Source of the DNA: Pseudotabrizicola alkalilacus
GTDB lineage: Bacteria; Pseudomonadota; Alphaproteobacteria; Rhodobacterales; Rhodobacteraceae
Direction: 5' to 3'
DNA: 64,000 bases
NCBI RefSeq assembly: GCF_003443995.1
Contig: NZ_QWEY01000002.1
Coordinates: forward strand, 186,001 to 250,000
Under the pieces are notes generated by a model, which was not told the DNA's origin, did no database searches, and saw only the letters and a list, made by a program, of their open reading frames with translations. The position numbers and the translations under genes are program-made. Below are positions 46,235 to 54,098 of the stretch, in pieces (positions within the stretch are counted from its first letter, which is position 1; each line of letters starts with the position of its first letter).

Positions 46235-46248
46235 TTGATACAGATCAA
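46235..46248. promoter_or_regulatory. FnrL (FNR) box between hemN and fnrL
   Basis: A perfect match to TTGAT-N4-ATCAA (TTGATACAGATCAA), centred at 46241.5. If it activates hemN as a class II site (centre at -41.5), transcription would start at or next to the hemN ATG. It also sits close to the fnrL start, where it could repress fnrL. Confidence 0.92.
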
Positions 46249-46265
46249 CCAAGGAAAGAGTGGCA

Positions 46266-47018
46266 ATGTCCGTTCACCGAGACATCCGATCACCCACCCA
46301 GGACTGCGGCGAATGCCCGATCCGTCACCGCGCGGTTTGCGCGCGGTGTGAAACGGATGAATTGGCCCAGCTGGAACAGATCAAGTACTACCGCAGCTAT
46401 CAGGCGGGACAGACCGTGATCTGGTCCGGCGACAAGATGGATTTCGTCGCAAGTGTCGTGACCGGCATTGCCACGCTGACCCAGACAATGGAAGACGGCC
46501 GCCGCCAGATGGTCGGTCTGCTGCTGCCATCCGATTTCGTTGGCCGTCCGGGGCGGTCTGCTGCTGCCTATGATGTGACTGCGACCACCGATCTGGTGAT
46601 GTGCTGCTTCCGCCGCAAACCGTTCGAAGAAATGATGGCCAGCACGCCGCATATTGCGCATCGCCTGCTGGAAATGACGCTGGATGAACTGGACGCCGCC
46701 CGTGAATGGATGCTGCTTCTGGGCCGCAAGACCGCGCGTGAGAAGATTTCGTCGCTGCTGGCCATCATCGCCCGTCGCGATGCCAGCCTGAAAGAACCGC
46801 GCGCCGATCTGGGCGCGATCACCTTTGACCTGCCGTTGACGCGTGAGGAGATGGCCGATTACCTCGGCCTGACGCTGGAAACCGTCAGCCGCCAGATGAG
46901 TGCGCTGAAACGGGATGGCATCATCACGCTGGACGGCAAGCGCCATGTCACGATACCGTCGGTTGATGCCCTGATGGAAGAAACGGGCGATGACAGTGAC
47001 GGGGGTTTTCTTGTTTAA
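46266..47018 (+). CDS. fnrL: anaerobic transcriptional regulator FnrL (Crp/Fnr family)
   Basis: A 250-residue oxygen sensor and regulator. The N-terminus carries Cys14, Cys17 and Cys25 (DCGECPIRHRAVC) plus Cys28; with Cys113 or Cys114 (LVMCCFRRKPF) they give the [4Fe-4S] ligands. A cyclic-nucleotide-like domain precedes the DNA-binding helix LTREEMADYLGLTLETVSRQMSALKRDGII, in which E-SR is the FNR recognition set. The length and sequence fit FnrL of Rhodobacter. ATG 46266 is preferred; GTG 46260 has closer spacing to AAGGA. The downstream DUF4087 gene overlaps its end by 29 bases. Confidence 0.96.
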   Translation: MSVHRDIRSPTQDCGECPIRHRAVCARCETDELAQLEQIKYYRSYQAGQTVIWSGDKMDFVASVVTGIATLTQTMEDGRRQMVGLLLPSDFVGRPGRSAAAYDVTATTDLVMCCFRRKPFEEMMASTPHIAHRLLEMTLDELDAAREWMLLLGRKTAREKISSLLAIIARRDASLKEPRADLGAITFDLPLTREEMADYLGLTLETVSRQMSALKRDGIITLDGKRHVTIPSVDALMEETGDDSDGGFLV

Positions 47019-47388
47019 GACTGCGGCTTTGGCTCTGGCCTTTGCGCTGCCTGCACAGGCAGGATTGGCGGCAGATGTGATGCGTTGCGGCTGGTATGCC
47101 AACCCGACGCCGGGCAACCACTGGCTCACCGACCGCGATGGCACCTGGACCCTGTCGACCCAGGGTGGCCCCGAGGTGTCCGGCTGGATGGATCTGCCCG
47201 CCGAGGCCTTTGCGTTTGACGGCTCCAACTGGGTCGAGACCAATGGCTCTTATGGTTACGGCTGCGCCTGTATCACCGGACGGTTCGGCACCGCCGAAGC
47301 GGGTGAGGTGATCCACGTCACCCGGATGAAAGCCTTACCGTTGTCGCGCTGTACCGCAGACCGCAACCTGCCAGCGGCCGAGGGCTGA
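46990..47388 (+). CDS. DUF4087 family exported protein
   Basis: A 132-residue protein with a signal peptide (FKTAALALAFALPAQAGLA) and the DUF4087 core MRCGWYANPTPGNHWLTDRDGTWTLSTQGG, four cysteines (RCGW, GCACI, SRCTA) that may form disulphides in the periplasm. The function of the family is not known. Its ATG lies inside the last codons of fnrL in another frame, with GGAAG at ribosome-binding distance, so it is probably translated with fnrL. It is convergent with uspA. Confidence 0.85.
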   Translation: MTVTGVFLFKTAALALAFALPAQAGLAADVMRCGWYANPTPGNHWLTDRDGTWTLSTQGGPEVSGWMDLPAEAFAFDGSNWVETNGSYGYGCACITGRFGTAEAGEVIHVTRMKALPLSRCTADRNLPAAEG

Positions 47389-47409
47389 CCACCCCCGGCC
47401 ACAAGTCAC

Positions 47410-48255
47410 TCAATGCGCCATCAGCACTGGTACGGTGGCCTGTTCCAGCATGTTGCGCGTGGCCCCGCCCAGAATCGCCTCGCGGAAGCGCGAATGGCCA
47501 TAAGCCCCCATCACCAGCATATCGGCGTTCATGTCGCCGACATGGCGCAACAGCACGTCCGACACACGGGGTAGGGTGCGGGCCAGCACGGTCACTTCGG
47601 CGCGCACGCCATGGCGCACCAGCATCTGACACAGCATACCGCCGGGGTCTGAGCGCTCCGGGCCATGAACCGGCGGGTCGATCACAGTGATCGTCACCTG
47701 ATCGGCCTGTTTCAGCAACGGTAGCGCCGCACGCACCGCGGCCAGCGCCTCGCGGCTCTGGTTCCAGGCCACGACGATCCGCTTTGGCGTGGCGCTGGTC
47801 AGCCCGGTTTCCGGCAGCACCAGGACCGGGGCGTTGCCCTCGAACATTGCGGCCTCGACCACAGCTTCGGCTTCTGTCCCCTGTTCCTTGCCATAGGGCC
47901 GCGCCAGCACGACCAGATCGGCAAAGCGCGCCCGCTGGGCGACCAGTTCGGTCATCGCCCCGATCTGGGTGACTGCCGCCTCGACACTGGCGCGCAGGCC
48001 CGGACTTTCGGCCCGCACTGCAGCATTGACGGCCGTTTCCAGTGTGCGCGCATCTTCTTCGGCGCGATCCTGTGCCACCTGCAACAGTACGGCACCCGAC
48101 CCGATATAGGCATAGCCGATCTGGGTGCGGTCTACACCCAGCGCCAATACATCCAGATGCCCGTCATTTTGCGCGCAAATCTGCGCCGCAGCCGAAATGG
48201 CCAGCGGCACATGGGCAGCATGGGTGGCAACGGTAAAGATGGATTTATAGGTCAT
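47410..48255 (-). CDS. uspA: universal stress protein, two Usp domains
   Basis: A 281-residue tandem UspA protein. The C-terminal domain has the ATP-binding type loop VMGAYGHSRFREAILGGATRNMLEQATVPVLMAH; the first domain (about 1-150) has VVLARPYGKEQG instead of the G-x2-G-x9-G(S/T) consensus, so only the second half may bind nucleotide. In Rhodobacter a uspA-type gene lies next to the cbb3 oxidase genes, as here. It is divergent from ccoN with FNR boxes in between, suggesting co-regulation by oxygen. Confidence 0.93.
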   Translation of the reverse strand: MTYKSIFTVATHAAHVPLAISAAAQICAQNDGHLDVLALGVDRTQIGYAYIGSGAVLLQVAQDRAEEDARTLETAVNAAVRAESPGLRASVEAAVTQIGAMTELVAQRARFADLVVLARPYGKEQGTEAEAVVEAAMFEGNAPVLVLPETGLTSATPKRIVVAWNQSREALAAVRAALPLLKQADQVTITVIDPPVHGPERSDPGGMLCQMLVRHGVRAEVTVLARTLPRVSDVLLRHVGDMNADMLVMGAYGHSRFREAILGGATRNMLEQATVPVLMAH

Positions 48256-48333
48256 GGACAGGCCTCCTGTTTCCCGGTTTCCCTACGTCCCGATCCTGTG
48301 GCCGGAACGCGGCCCCTGAGTGATGACGTCGCA

Positions 48334-48347
48334 TTGATGTTTATCAC
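48334..48347. promoter_or_regulatory. near-perfect FNR box, uspA side
   Basis: TTGATGTTTATCAC matches TTGAT-N4-ATCAA at nine of ten positions. It is 78 bases upstream of the uspA start, and 32 bases from the second box. Confidence 0.75.
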
Positions 48348-48365
48348 GCAGAAGAAGACAGTTGA

Positions 48366-48379
48366 TTGATATGGATCAA
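48366..48379. promoter_or_regulatory. FnrL box upstream of ccoN
   Basis: TTGATATGGATCAA is a perfect FNR box, about 110 bases before the ccoN ATG. It is the expected FnrL activation site of ccoNOQP. Confidence 0.93.
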
Positions 48380-48483
48380 GGCTTGGTCCCGCCGGCTCAC
48401 GCAAAAGCGGTACTGTCGGAAAGCGCGTGGACTCCCCCGAATCAAGCCGGGGCCAGATTCAGCCAAAGACGAAGGGACGCGGA

Positions 48484-50082
48484 ATGTGGGATTATCTTAA
48501 ACTGGTTGTGCTTGGTCTGATCGCCCTAGGTGCGGCGATTGCGGCCAATTACGCCTGGGACCTGGCCTATATGGTCAATGCGGTCACTGTCATGCTTGCG
48601 GCTGGCATCACCTTTCTGGTGGTGCTGCGCAGCGCGGGCGAGACAAAGACCGTCAACAAGAACGAATATATGGATGGGGTGGTGCGCGCAGGCGTGATTG
48701 CCACCTCGTTCTGGGGCATCGTCGGCTTTCTGGTCGGCGTCGTCATCGCCAGCCAGCTCGCCTGGCCCTGGCTCAACTTTGAGGCATTGCAGGGGATCGG
48801 CAACTTTGGCCGCCTGCGCCCGCTGCACACCAGTGCGGTGATCTTTGCCTTTGGCGGCAACGCCCTGATCATGACGGCCTTTTACGTCGTGCAGCGCACC
48901 AGTGCGGTGCGGCTGTGGGGCGGCAATCTGGCATGGTTCGTGTTCTGGGGCTGGCAGCTGGTGATCGTGCTGGCCGCAAGCGGCTATGTGCTGGGCGCCA
49001 CGCAGTCCAAGGAATACGCCGAACCCGTCTGGTATGTTGACCTGCTGATCACCGTGGTCTGGGTCGCCTTCCTTGCGGTGTTTGCCGGTACGCTGATGAA
49101 GCGCAAGGAACCCCACATCTATGTGGCCAACTGGTTCTATCTGGCCTTCATCATCACCATCGCCATGCTGCATCTGGTGAACAACATGGCGATTCCCGTG
49201 TCGTTCTTCAGCTCGCAATCGGTGCAGGTCACCGCAGGCGTGCAGGATGCGATGATCCAGTGGTGGTACGGTCATAACGCGGTTGGTTTCTTCCTGACCG
49301 CAGGCTTCTTGGGGATGATGTATTACTTCGTCCCCAAACAGGCCGAACGCCCGGTGTTCAGCTACAAACTGTCGATCATCCACTTCTGGGCGCTGATCTT
49401 TCTGTATATCTGGGCTGGCCCGCACCACCTGCACTATACCGCGCTGCCCGACTGGGCCTCGACGCTGGGCATGGTGTTCTCGGTCATCCTGTGGATGCCA
49501 AGCTGGGGCGGCATGATCAACGGTCTGATGACGCTGTCAGGCGCATGGGACAAGCTGCGCACCGACCCGGTGATCCGTATGATGGTGGTGTCGATCGGTT
49601 TCTACGGCATGTCGACGTTTGAGGGCCCGATGATGAGCATCAAGGCCGTGAACTCGCTGTCGCACTATACCGACTGGACCATCGGTCACGTCCACTCCGG
49701 CGCCTTGGGCTGGAACGGCATGATCACATTCGGCGCGCTCTACTTCCTGACCCCGCGCCTGTGGAACCGTGAACGGCTTTACAGCCTCAGCCTTGTCAGC
49801 TGGCATTTCTGGCTCGCCACCATCGGGATCGTGCTTTACGCATCCGCCATGTGGGTGTCGGGCATCATGGAAGGCCTGATGTGGCGCGAAGTCGATGCCA
49901 ACGGCTATCTGGTGAACGCTTTTGCCGACACCGTTTCCGCCAAATATCCGATGTACGTGGTGCGTATGCTGGGGGGGCTGCTGTTCCTCTCGGGTGCGGT
50001 CATCATGTGCTATAACCTGTGGATGACCGTGCGTGCGCTGCCCTCAAGGGTGACGACACACGCGGCTGTTCCTGCTGAATGA
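48484..50082 (+). CDS. ccoN: cbb3-type cytochrome c oxidase subunit I
   Basis: A 532-residue catalytic subunit of the high-affinity cbb3 oxidase, binding haem b and the haem b3-CuB centre. It has about 12 hydrophobic helices. Ligand blocks seen are [17 protein letters not shown] (haem b His), [15 protein letters not shown] (CuB His and Tyr cross-link region), [13 protein letters not shown] (CuB His-His) and [19 protein letters not shown] (haem His pair). ATG 48484 ([12 protein letters not shown]) is chosen over a GTG at 48427. First gene of ccoNOQP. Confidence 0.97.
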   Translation: MWDYLKLVVLGLIALGAAIAANYAWDLAYMVNAVTVMLAAGITFLVVLRSAGETKTVNKNEYMDGVVRAGVIATSFWGIVGFLVGVVIASQLAWPWLNFEALQGIGNFGRLRPLHTSAVIFAFGGNALIMTAFYVVQRTSAVRLWGGNLAWFVFWGWQLVIVLAASGYVLGATQSKEYAEPVWYVDLLITVVWVAFLAVFAGTLMKRKEPHIYVANWFYLAFIITIAMLHLVNNMAIPVSFFSSQSVQVTAGVQDAMIQWWYGHNAVGFFLTAGFLGMMYYFVPKQAERPVFSYKLSIIHFWALIFLYIWAGPHHLHYTALPDWASTLGMVFSVILWMPSWGGMINGLMTLSGAWDKLRTDPVIRMMVVSIGFYGMSTFEGPMMSIKAVNSLSHYTDWTIGHVHSGALGWNGMITFGALYFLTPRLWNRERLYSLSLVSWHFWLATIGIVLYASAMWVSGIMEGLMWREVDANGYLVNAFADTVSAKYPMYVVRMLGGLLFLSGAVIMCYNLWMTVRALPSRVTTHAAVPAE

Positions 50083-50097
50083 CCGGAGGGCAGGACA

Positions 50098-50847
50098 ATG
50101 GCTTTTCTTGACAAACACAAAGCAATCGAAACCCATGCCACGCTGTTGATGGTGCTCAGCCTGCTGGTTGTGTCCATTGGCGGTCTGGTCCAGATCGTTC
50201 CTCTGTTCTACCTTGAGAACACGATCGAAAAGGTCGAAGGGGTTCGCCCCTACACCCCGCTGGAACTGACCGGGCGCGACATCTACATCCGCGAAGGCTG
50301 CTATGGCTGCCACAGCCAGATGATCCGCCCGATGCGCGACGAGGTCGAACGCTATGGCCATTACAGCCTGGCGGCAGAGTCGATGTATGATCACCCGTTC
50401 CAGTGGGGGTCCAAACGGACCGGGCCCGATCTGGCCCGTGTGGGCGGGCGCTATTCCGATGAATGGCATCAGGATCACTTTACCGATGCCAAATCGGTGG
50501 TGCCGGAATCGGTGATGCCGCCCTATGGCTTCCTGTTCAATCGCGAGATTGACGGCAAGTACATCGAAAGCGTGGTCAAAACCCACGCCATCGTCGGTGT
50601 GCCTTATACCGAAGACATGATCGCCAATGCGCAGGCCGATTTCGTGGCGCAAGCCGATCCGAACGGCGACTCCTCTGGCCTGCAATCGCGCTATGGCGCG
50701 GCGGCAGTGCCCAACGGTGCCGATGTCAACGTGCGCAACTTTGACGGCCAGCCCCAGCTGACCGAAGCCGATGCGCTGATCGCCTATATGCAAGTCCTCG
50801 GCACGATGGTCGATTTCTCGACCTTCACGCCCGACGCCAGCCGCTAA
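50098..50847 (+). CDS. ccoO: cbb3-type cytochrome c oxidase subunit II
   Basis: A 249-residue membrane-anchored monohaem cytochrome c. An N-terminal helix ([22 protein letters not shown]) anchors it. The haem motif CYGCH is at 68-72, and a candidate Met ligand lies in [29 protein letters not shown] is diagnostic for CcoO. It starts 15 bases after ccoN with a GGAGGGCAGG ribosome-binding site. Confidence 0.97.
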   Translation: MAFLDKHKAIETHATLLMVLSLLVVSIGGLVQIVPLFYLENTIEKVEGVRPYTPLELTGRDIYIREGCYGCHSQMIRPMRDEVERYGHYSLAAESMYDHPFQWGSKRTGPDLARVGGRYSDEWHQDHFTDAKSVVPESVMPPYGFLFNREIDGKYIESVVKTHAIVGVPYTEDMIANAQADFVAQADPNGDSSGLQSRYGAAAVPNGADVNVRNFDGQPQLTEADALIAYMQVLGTMVDFSTFTPDASR

Positions 50848-50856
50848 GGGGGGGAT

Positions 50857-51057
50857 ATGGAAACCTACAGCTTTCTGCGTGAGTTTGCCGACAGTTGGGC
50901 GTTGTTGTCGCTGTTTTTGTTCTTCCTTGGCGTGGTTTTCTGGGCCTTCCGCCCCGGCAGTCGCAAGGTGCATGACGAAGTGGCCAACTCCATCTTCCGC
51001 AATGACAAAAAACCCGCCGATGGGGATGACCCCAAGGCCCACGTGAAGGAGGCGTGA
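50857..51057 (+). CDS. ccoQ: cbb3-type cytochrome c oxidase subunit IV (CcoQ)
   Basis: A 66-residue single-helix protein beginning [34 protein letters not shown], with a charged C-terminus. CcoQ stabilises the assembled oxidase and in Rhodobacter affects its stability under oxygen and its signalling role. It sits between ccoO and ccoP as usual. Confidence 0.95.
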   Translation: METYSFLREFADSWALLSLFLFFLGVVFWAFRPGSRKVHDEVANSIFRNDKKPADGDDPKAHVKEA

Positions 51058-51061
51058 CAGC

Positions 51062-51940
51062 ATGTGCGCCAAGAAGGTAACGCAAAAACCAGCCGAGGTG
51101 CCGACCACCGGCCACGTCTGGGACGGGATCGAAGAGCTGGACAACCCGATGCCGCGCTGGTGGGTCTGGGTGTTTTACGCCACCATCGTCTGGGGCATCG
51201 GCTATTCCATCGCCTATCCGGCATGGCCGCTGATCAAGGGGGCCACACCGGGTCTGCTTGGGGCCTCTACCCGTGCAGATGTGGCTGCCGAGATCAAGCA
51301 GTTCGATGATGCGAACGCCACCATCAAACAGGCTCTGGTTGACGCGGACATGACAACCGTTTCCGCCAATCCCGAGCTGATGTCCTTTGCCCAGAATGCC
51401 GGGGCCGCCGTGTTCCGGACCAATTGCACCACCTGTCACGGGTCGGGTGCCAACGGGATCGAGGGCAAGGGCTATCCGAGCCTGCTGGATGATGACTGGC
51501 TCTGGGGCGGCGATGTCGAAAGCATCCAGACCACGATCACCCACGGCATCCGCAACACCACCCACCCTGACGCGCGCTATTCCGAGATGCCGCGTTTCGG
51601 GGCCGACGAATTGCTGGAAAAGCCCCAGATCGCCGAGGTGGTTGAATATGTCCTGAAACTTTCGGGGCAGGACCATGACGCCACGCTCGCCACAGCGGGC
51701 GAGACAGTGTTTCTCGACAACTGCTCTGCCTGCCATATGGAAGACGGCACCGGCGACATCAATCAAGGTGCTCCGAATCTGGCCGATGCGATCTGGCTTT
51801 ATGGCGGGTCGCGTGATGCGATCACCTATTCCGTCGTCAATGCCCGTTTTGGCGTGATGCCGGGCTGGAACACCAAGCTGACCGAGGACGAGATCCGCGC
51901 TGTGGCACTTTATGTCCACAGCCGCGGTGGTGGTCAGTAA
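51062..51940 (+). CDS. ccoP: cbb3-type cytochrome c oxidase subunit III
   Basis: A 292-residue dihaem cytochrome c anchored by one helix ([21 protein letters not shown]). Haem sites are CTTCH at 122-126 and CSACH at 221-225; candidate Met ligands lie in EMPRFG and GVMPGW. The N-terminal [23 protein letters not shown] is the CcoP signature. It takes electrons from cytochrome cy or c2. It ends the ccoNOQP unit and is followed by a strong terminator. Confidence 0.97.
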   Translation: MCAKKVTQKPAEVPTTGHVWDGIEELDNPMPRWWVWVFYATIVWGIGYSIAYPAWPLIKGATPGLLGASTRADVAAEIKQFDDANATIKQALVDADMTTVSANPELMSFAQNAGAAVFRTNCTTCHGSGANGIEGKGYPSLLDDDWLWGGDVESIQTTITHGIRNTTHPDARYSEMPRFGADELLEKPQIAEVVEYVLKLSGQDHDATLATAGETVFLDNCSACHMEDGTGDINQGAPNLADAIWLYGGSRDAITYSVVNARFGVMPGWNTKLTEDEIRAVALYVHSRGGGQ

Positions 51941-51951
51941 CGAGTGGCGTT

Positions 51952-51984
51952 CCCCGGACAAGGCGCTCCTTGTCCGGGGGTTTT
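51952..51984 (+). terminator. intrinsic terminator of ccoNOQP
   Basis: A 12-bp stem (CCCCGGACAAGG / CCTTGTCCGGGG) with a CGCT loop, followed by GTTTTC, 12 bases after the ccoP stop. It separates ccoNOQP from ccoGHIS. Confidence 0.93.
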
Positions 51985-52126
51985 CATCTGCCCCGCGGCG
52001 GCAGATCTCTTGTGTCCGGCCGCATCAGACCTGATGCGGCTTTCCGTCACTCCCCCCTGCTTTTCCAGTGTCTCCAGGCCCTCGCGCCTATCTGCCACAT
52101 CGAAACCTGCATCTGCGCCGCGCATT

Positions 52127-52140
52127 TTGATACAGGTCAA
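52127..52140. promoter_or_regulatory. FnrL box upstream of ccoG
   Basis: TTGATACAGGTCAA matches the FNR consensus at nine of ten positions, centred at 52133.5. A TAGGAA at 52163-52168 is spaced as a -10 for a class II promoter starting near 52175, about 27 bases before ccoG. Confidence 0.8.
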
Positions 52141-52201
52141 TGTCTTGCCAGACGCCCCGGCGTAGGAAAGACCCGAATAAGCCAAAGATCGGAGCCACGT
52201 T

Positions 52202-53635
52202 GTGAGCACCCCAGAAGCCACCGACCCCCCCAGCCTTTACGCCGCGCGCGAGCCGATCTTTCCGCGTCGCGTCTCGGGCACCTTCCGCAACCTGAAGTGG
52301 TGGCTGATGGCGCTGATGCTGGGCATCTACTACATCACCCCGTGGATACGGTGGGACCGTGGTCCCAGCTTGCCCGATCAGGCGGTTTTGCTCGATCTGG
52401 CGCATCGGCGGTTCTTTTTCTTCATGATCGAGATCTGGCCGCACGAGTTCTACTTTGTCGCCGGTCTTCTGGTCATGGCGGGCCTTGGCCTGTTCCTGTT
52501 CACCTCTGCCGCCGGGCGGGTCTGGTGCGGTTATGCCTGTCCGCAAACGGTCTGGACCGATCTGTTCATTCTGGTCGAACGCTGGGTCGAGGGCGACCGC
52601 AACGCCCGCATCCGTCTGCACCGCCAGAAATGGGATGCCGAAAAGGCCCGCAAGCGCGCGGTGAAATGGACAGCATGGTTCCTGATTGCCATGGCGACCG
52701 GCGGGGCATGGGTGTTCTACTTCACTGATGCGCCGACGCTGATGGTTGATCTGTTCACCGGGCAAGCCAGCGCCATAGCCTACCTCACCATCCTGATCCT
52801 GACTGGCACCACCTTTGCCTTTGGCGGATTCGCCCGCGAACAGATCTGCATCTACGCCTGCCCCTGGCCGCGCATTCAGGCCGCGATGATGGACGAAGAC
52901 ACACTGACCATCGGCTATCGCGACTGGCGCGGCGAGCCGCGTGGCAAGCTGCAAAAGGGCGCCATAGCGGAAGGGCAGGGCGATTGCATCGACTGCATGG
53001 CCTGCGTCAACGTCTGCCCGATGGGCATCGACATCCGCGATGGTCAGCAACTGGCCTGCATCACCTGCGGGCTGTGCATCGACGCCTGCAACGACACGAT
53101 GGACAAGATCGGCCGCCCGCGCGATCTGATCGGCTATCTGGCGCTGACGGACGAGACCGCCGAACGCGCCGGGGCAAAGGCGAAATCGGTGTGGAAACAC
53201 GTGTTCCGCCCCCGCACCATCCTGTATACCGTGCTTTGGGCCGGGGTCGGCATCGGGCTGATCGTGGCCCTGTTCCTGCGCTCGCCGATTGATGTCAACG
53301 TGACTCCGGTGCGCAACCCCACCTTTGTCACCCTGTCTGACGGGACCATTCGTAACGCCTATGACGTGCGCTTGCGCAACAAGCAGGGTGCGGATGCGGT
53401 GTTCACCATCTCGGTGCCCTTCGACACCGGCCTGAATGCCGAGCTGGAAGGGCTGTCGGGCCTGTCGGTCACCGTCAATGCCAATGAAACCCTGTCGCAG
53501 CGGGTCTATCTGAACGCGCCGCGCGGGTCAGAACCCGCCACCACCGACCGCACTCAGGTCAGGATGTGGTTCGAAGAACTGGGCACCACGAACCGGGTCC
53601 ATCATGATACCGTGTTCAACGGAAAGGATGAATAA
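52202..53635 (+). CDS. ccoG: cytochrome c oxidase accessory protein CcoG (RdxB/FixG)
   Basis: A 477-residue membrane ferredoxin-like protein with about five helices. WCGYACPQTVWTDLF lies on the cytoplasmic loop, and two 4Fe-4S clusters are formed by CIDCMACVNVCPMGID and CITCGLCIDACNDTM at about 262-300. The C-terminus (about 360-477) is a periplasmic Ig-like domain. CcoG takes part in copper reduction for cbb3 assembly. The start is GTG (MSTPEATDPPSLYAAREPIFPRR), with GGAG upstream. First gene of ccoGHIS under its own FnrL box. Confidence 0.95.
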   Translation: MSTPEATDPPSLYAAREPIFPRRVSGTFRNLKWWLMALMLGIYYITPWIRWDRGPSLPDQAVLLDLAHRRFFFFMIEIWPHEFYFVAGLLVMAGLGLFLFTSAAGRVWCGYACPQTVWTDLFILVERWVEGDRNARIRLHRQKWDAEKARKRAVKWTAWFLIAMATGGAWVFYFTDAPTLMVDLFTGQASAIAYLTILILTGTTFAFGGFAREQICIYACPWPRIQAAMMDEDTLTIGYRDWRGEPRGKLQKGAIAEGQGDCIDCMACVNVCPMGIDIRDGQQLACITCGLCIDACNDTMDKIGRPRDLIGYLALTDETAERAGAKAKSVWKHVFRPRTILYTVLWAGVGIGLIVALFLRSPIDVNVTPVRNPTFVTLSDGTIRNAYDVRLRNKQGADAVFTISVPFDTGLNAELEGLSGLSVTVNANETLSQRVYLNAPRGSEPATTDRTQVRMWFEELGTTNRVHHDTVFNGKDE

Positions 53636-54094
53636 ATGTCGGAATTCACCGGGCGCAAGATGGCCATCGTCATGGTCAGCTTCTTTGGCGTGATCATCGC
53701 CGTCAATTTCCTGATGGCCTACAAAGCCGTCAGCACCTTTCCGGGGCTGGAGGTGAAAAACTCCTATGTCGCCAGCCAGCAGTTCGACACCATTCGCACG
53801 GCTCAGAAAGACCTGAACTGGACGATGACGCCGGACTATGATGCCGCCGACCGCAGGCTCTATCTGGCTTTCACCGATGCCGATGGTCAACCGGCCCAGC
53901 TCTCGGACCTGTCGGTGCTGATCGGGCGCTCCACCGCCGCGCGTGATGACCAGACTCCGGAGTTCATCTATGCCGCCAATCTCTGGACCACGCCGATTGA
54001 TCTGGAACCCGGCAAATGGCTCTTGCGGGTCGAGGCCCGCGCCGTCGATGGCACGCTGTTTTCGCAGCGCGTCGGCATTCTGGTGAAAGGCTGA
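53636..54094 (+). CDS. ccoH: cbb3 oxidase assembly protein CcoH (FixH)
   Basis: A 152-residue single-pass membrane protein: helix IVMVSFFGVIIAVNFLMAYKAV, then a periplasmic domain with TFPGLEVKNSYVASQQFDTIRTAQKDLNW, the FixH signature. It binds early assembly intermediates of cbb3. It starts immediately after the ccoG stop (ATG at 53636). Confidence 0.94.
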   Translation: MSEFTGRKMAIVMVSFFGVIIAVNFLMAYKAVSTFPGLEVKNSYVASQQFDTIRTAQKDLNWTMTPDYDAADRRLYLAFTDADGQPAQLSDLSVLIGRSTAARDDQTPEFIYAANLWTTPIDLEPGKWLLRVEARAVDGTLFSQRVGILVKG

Positions 54095-54098
54095 CCCC

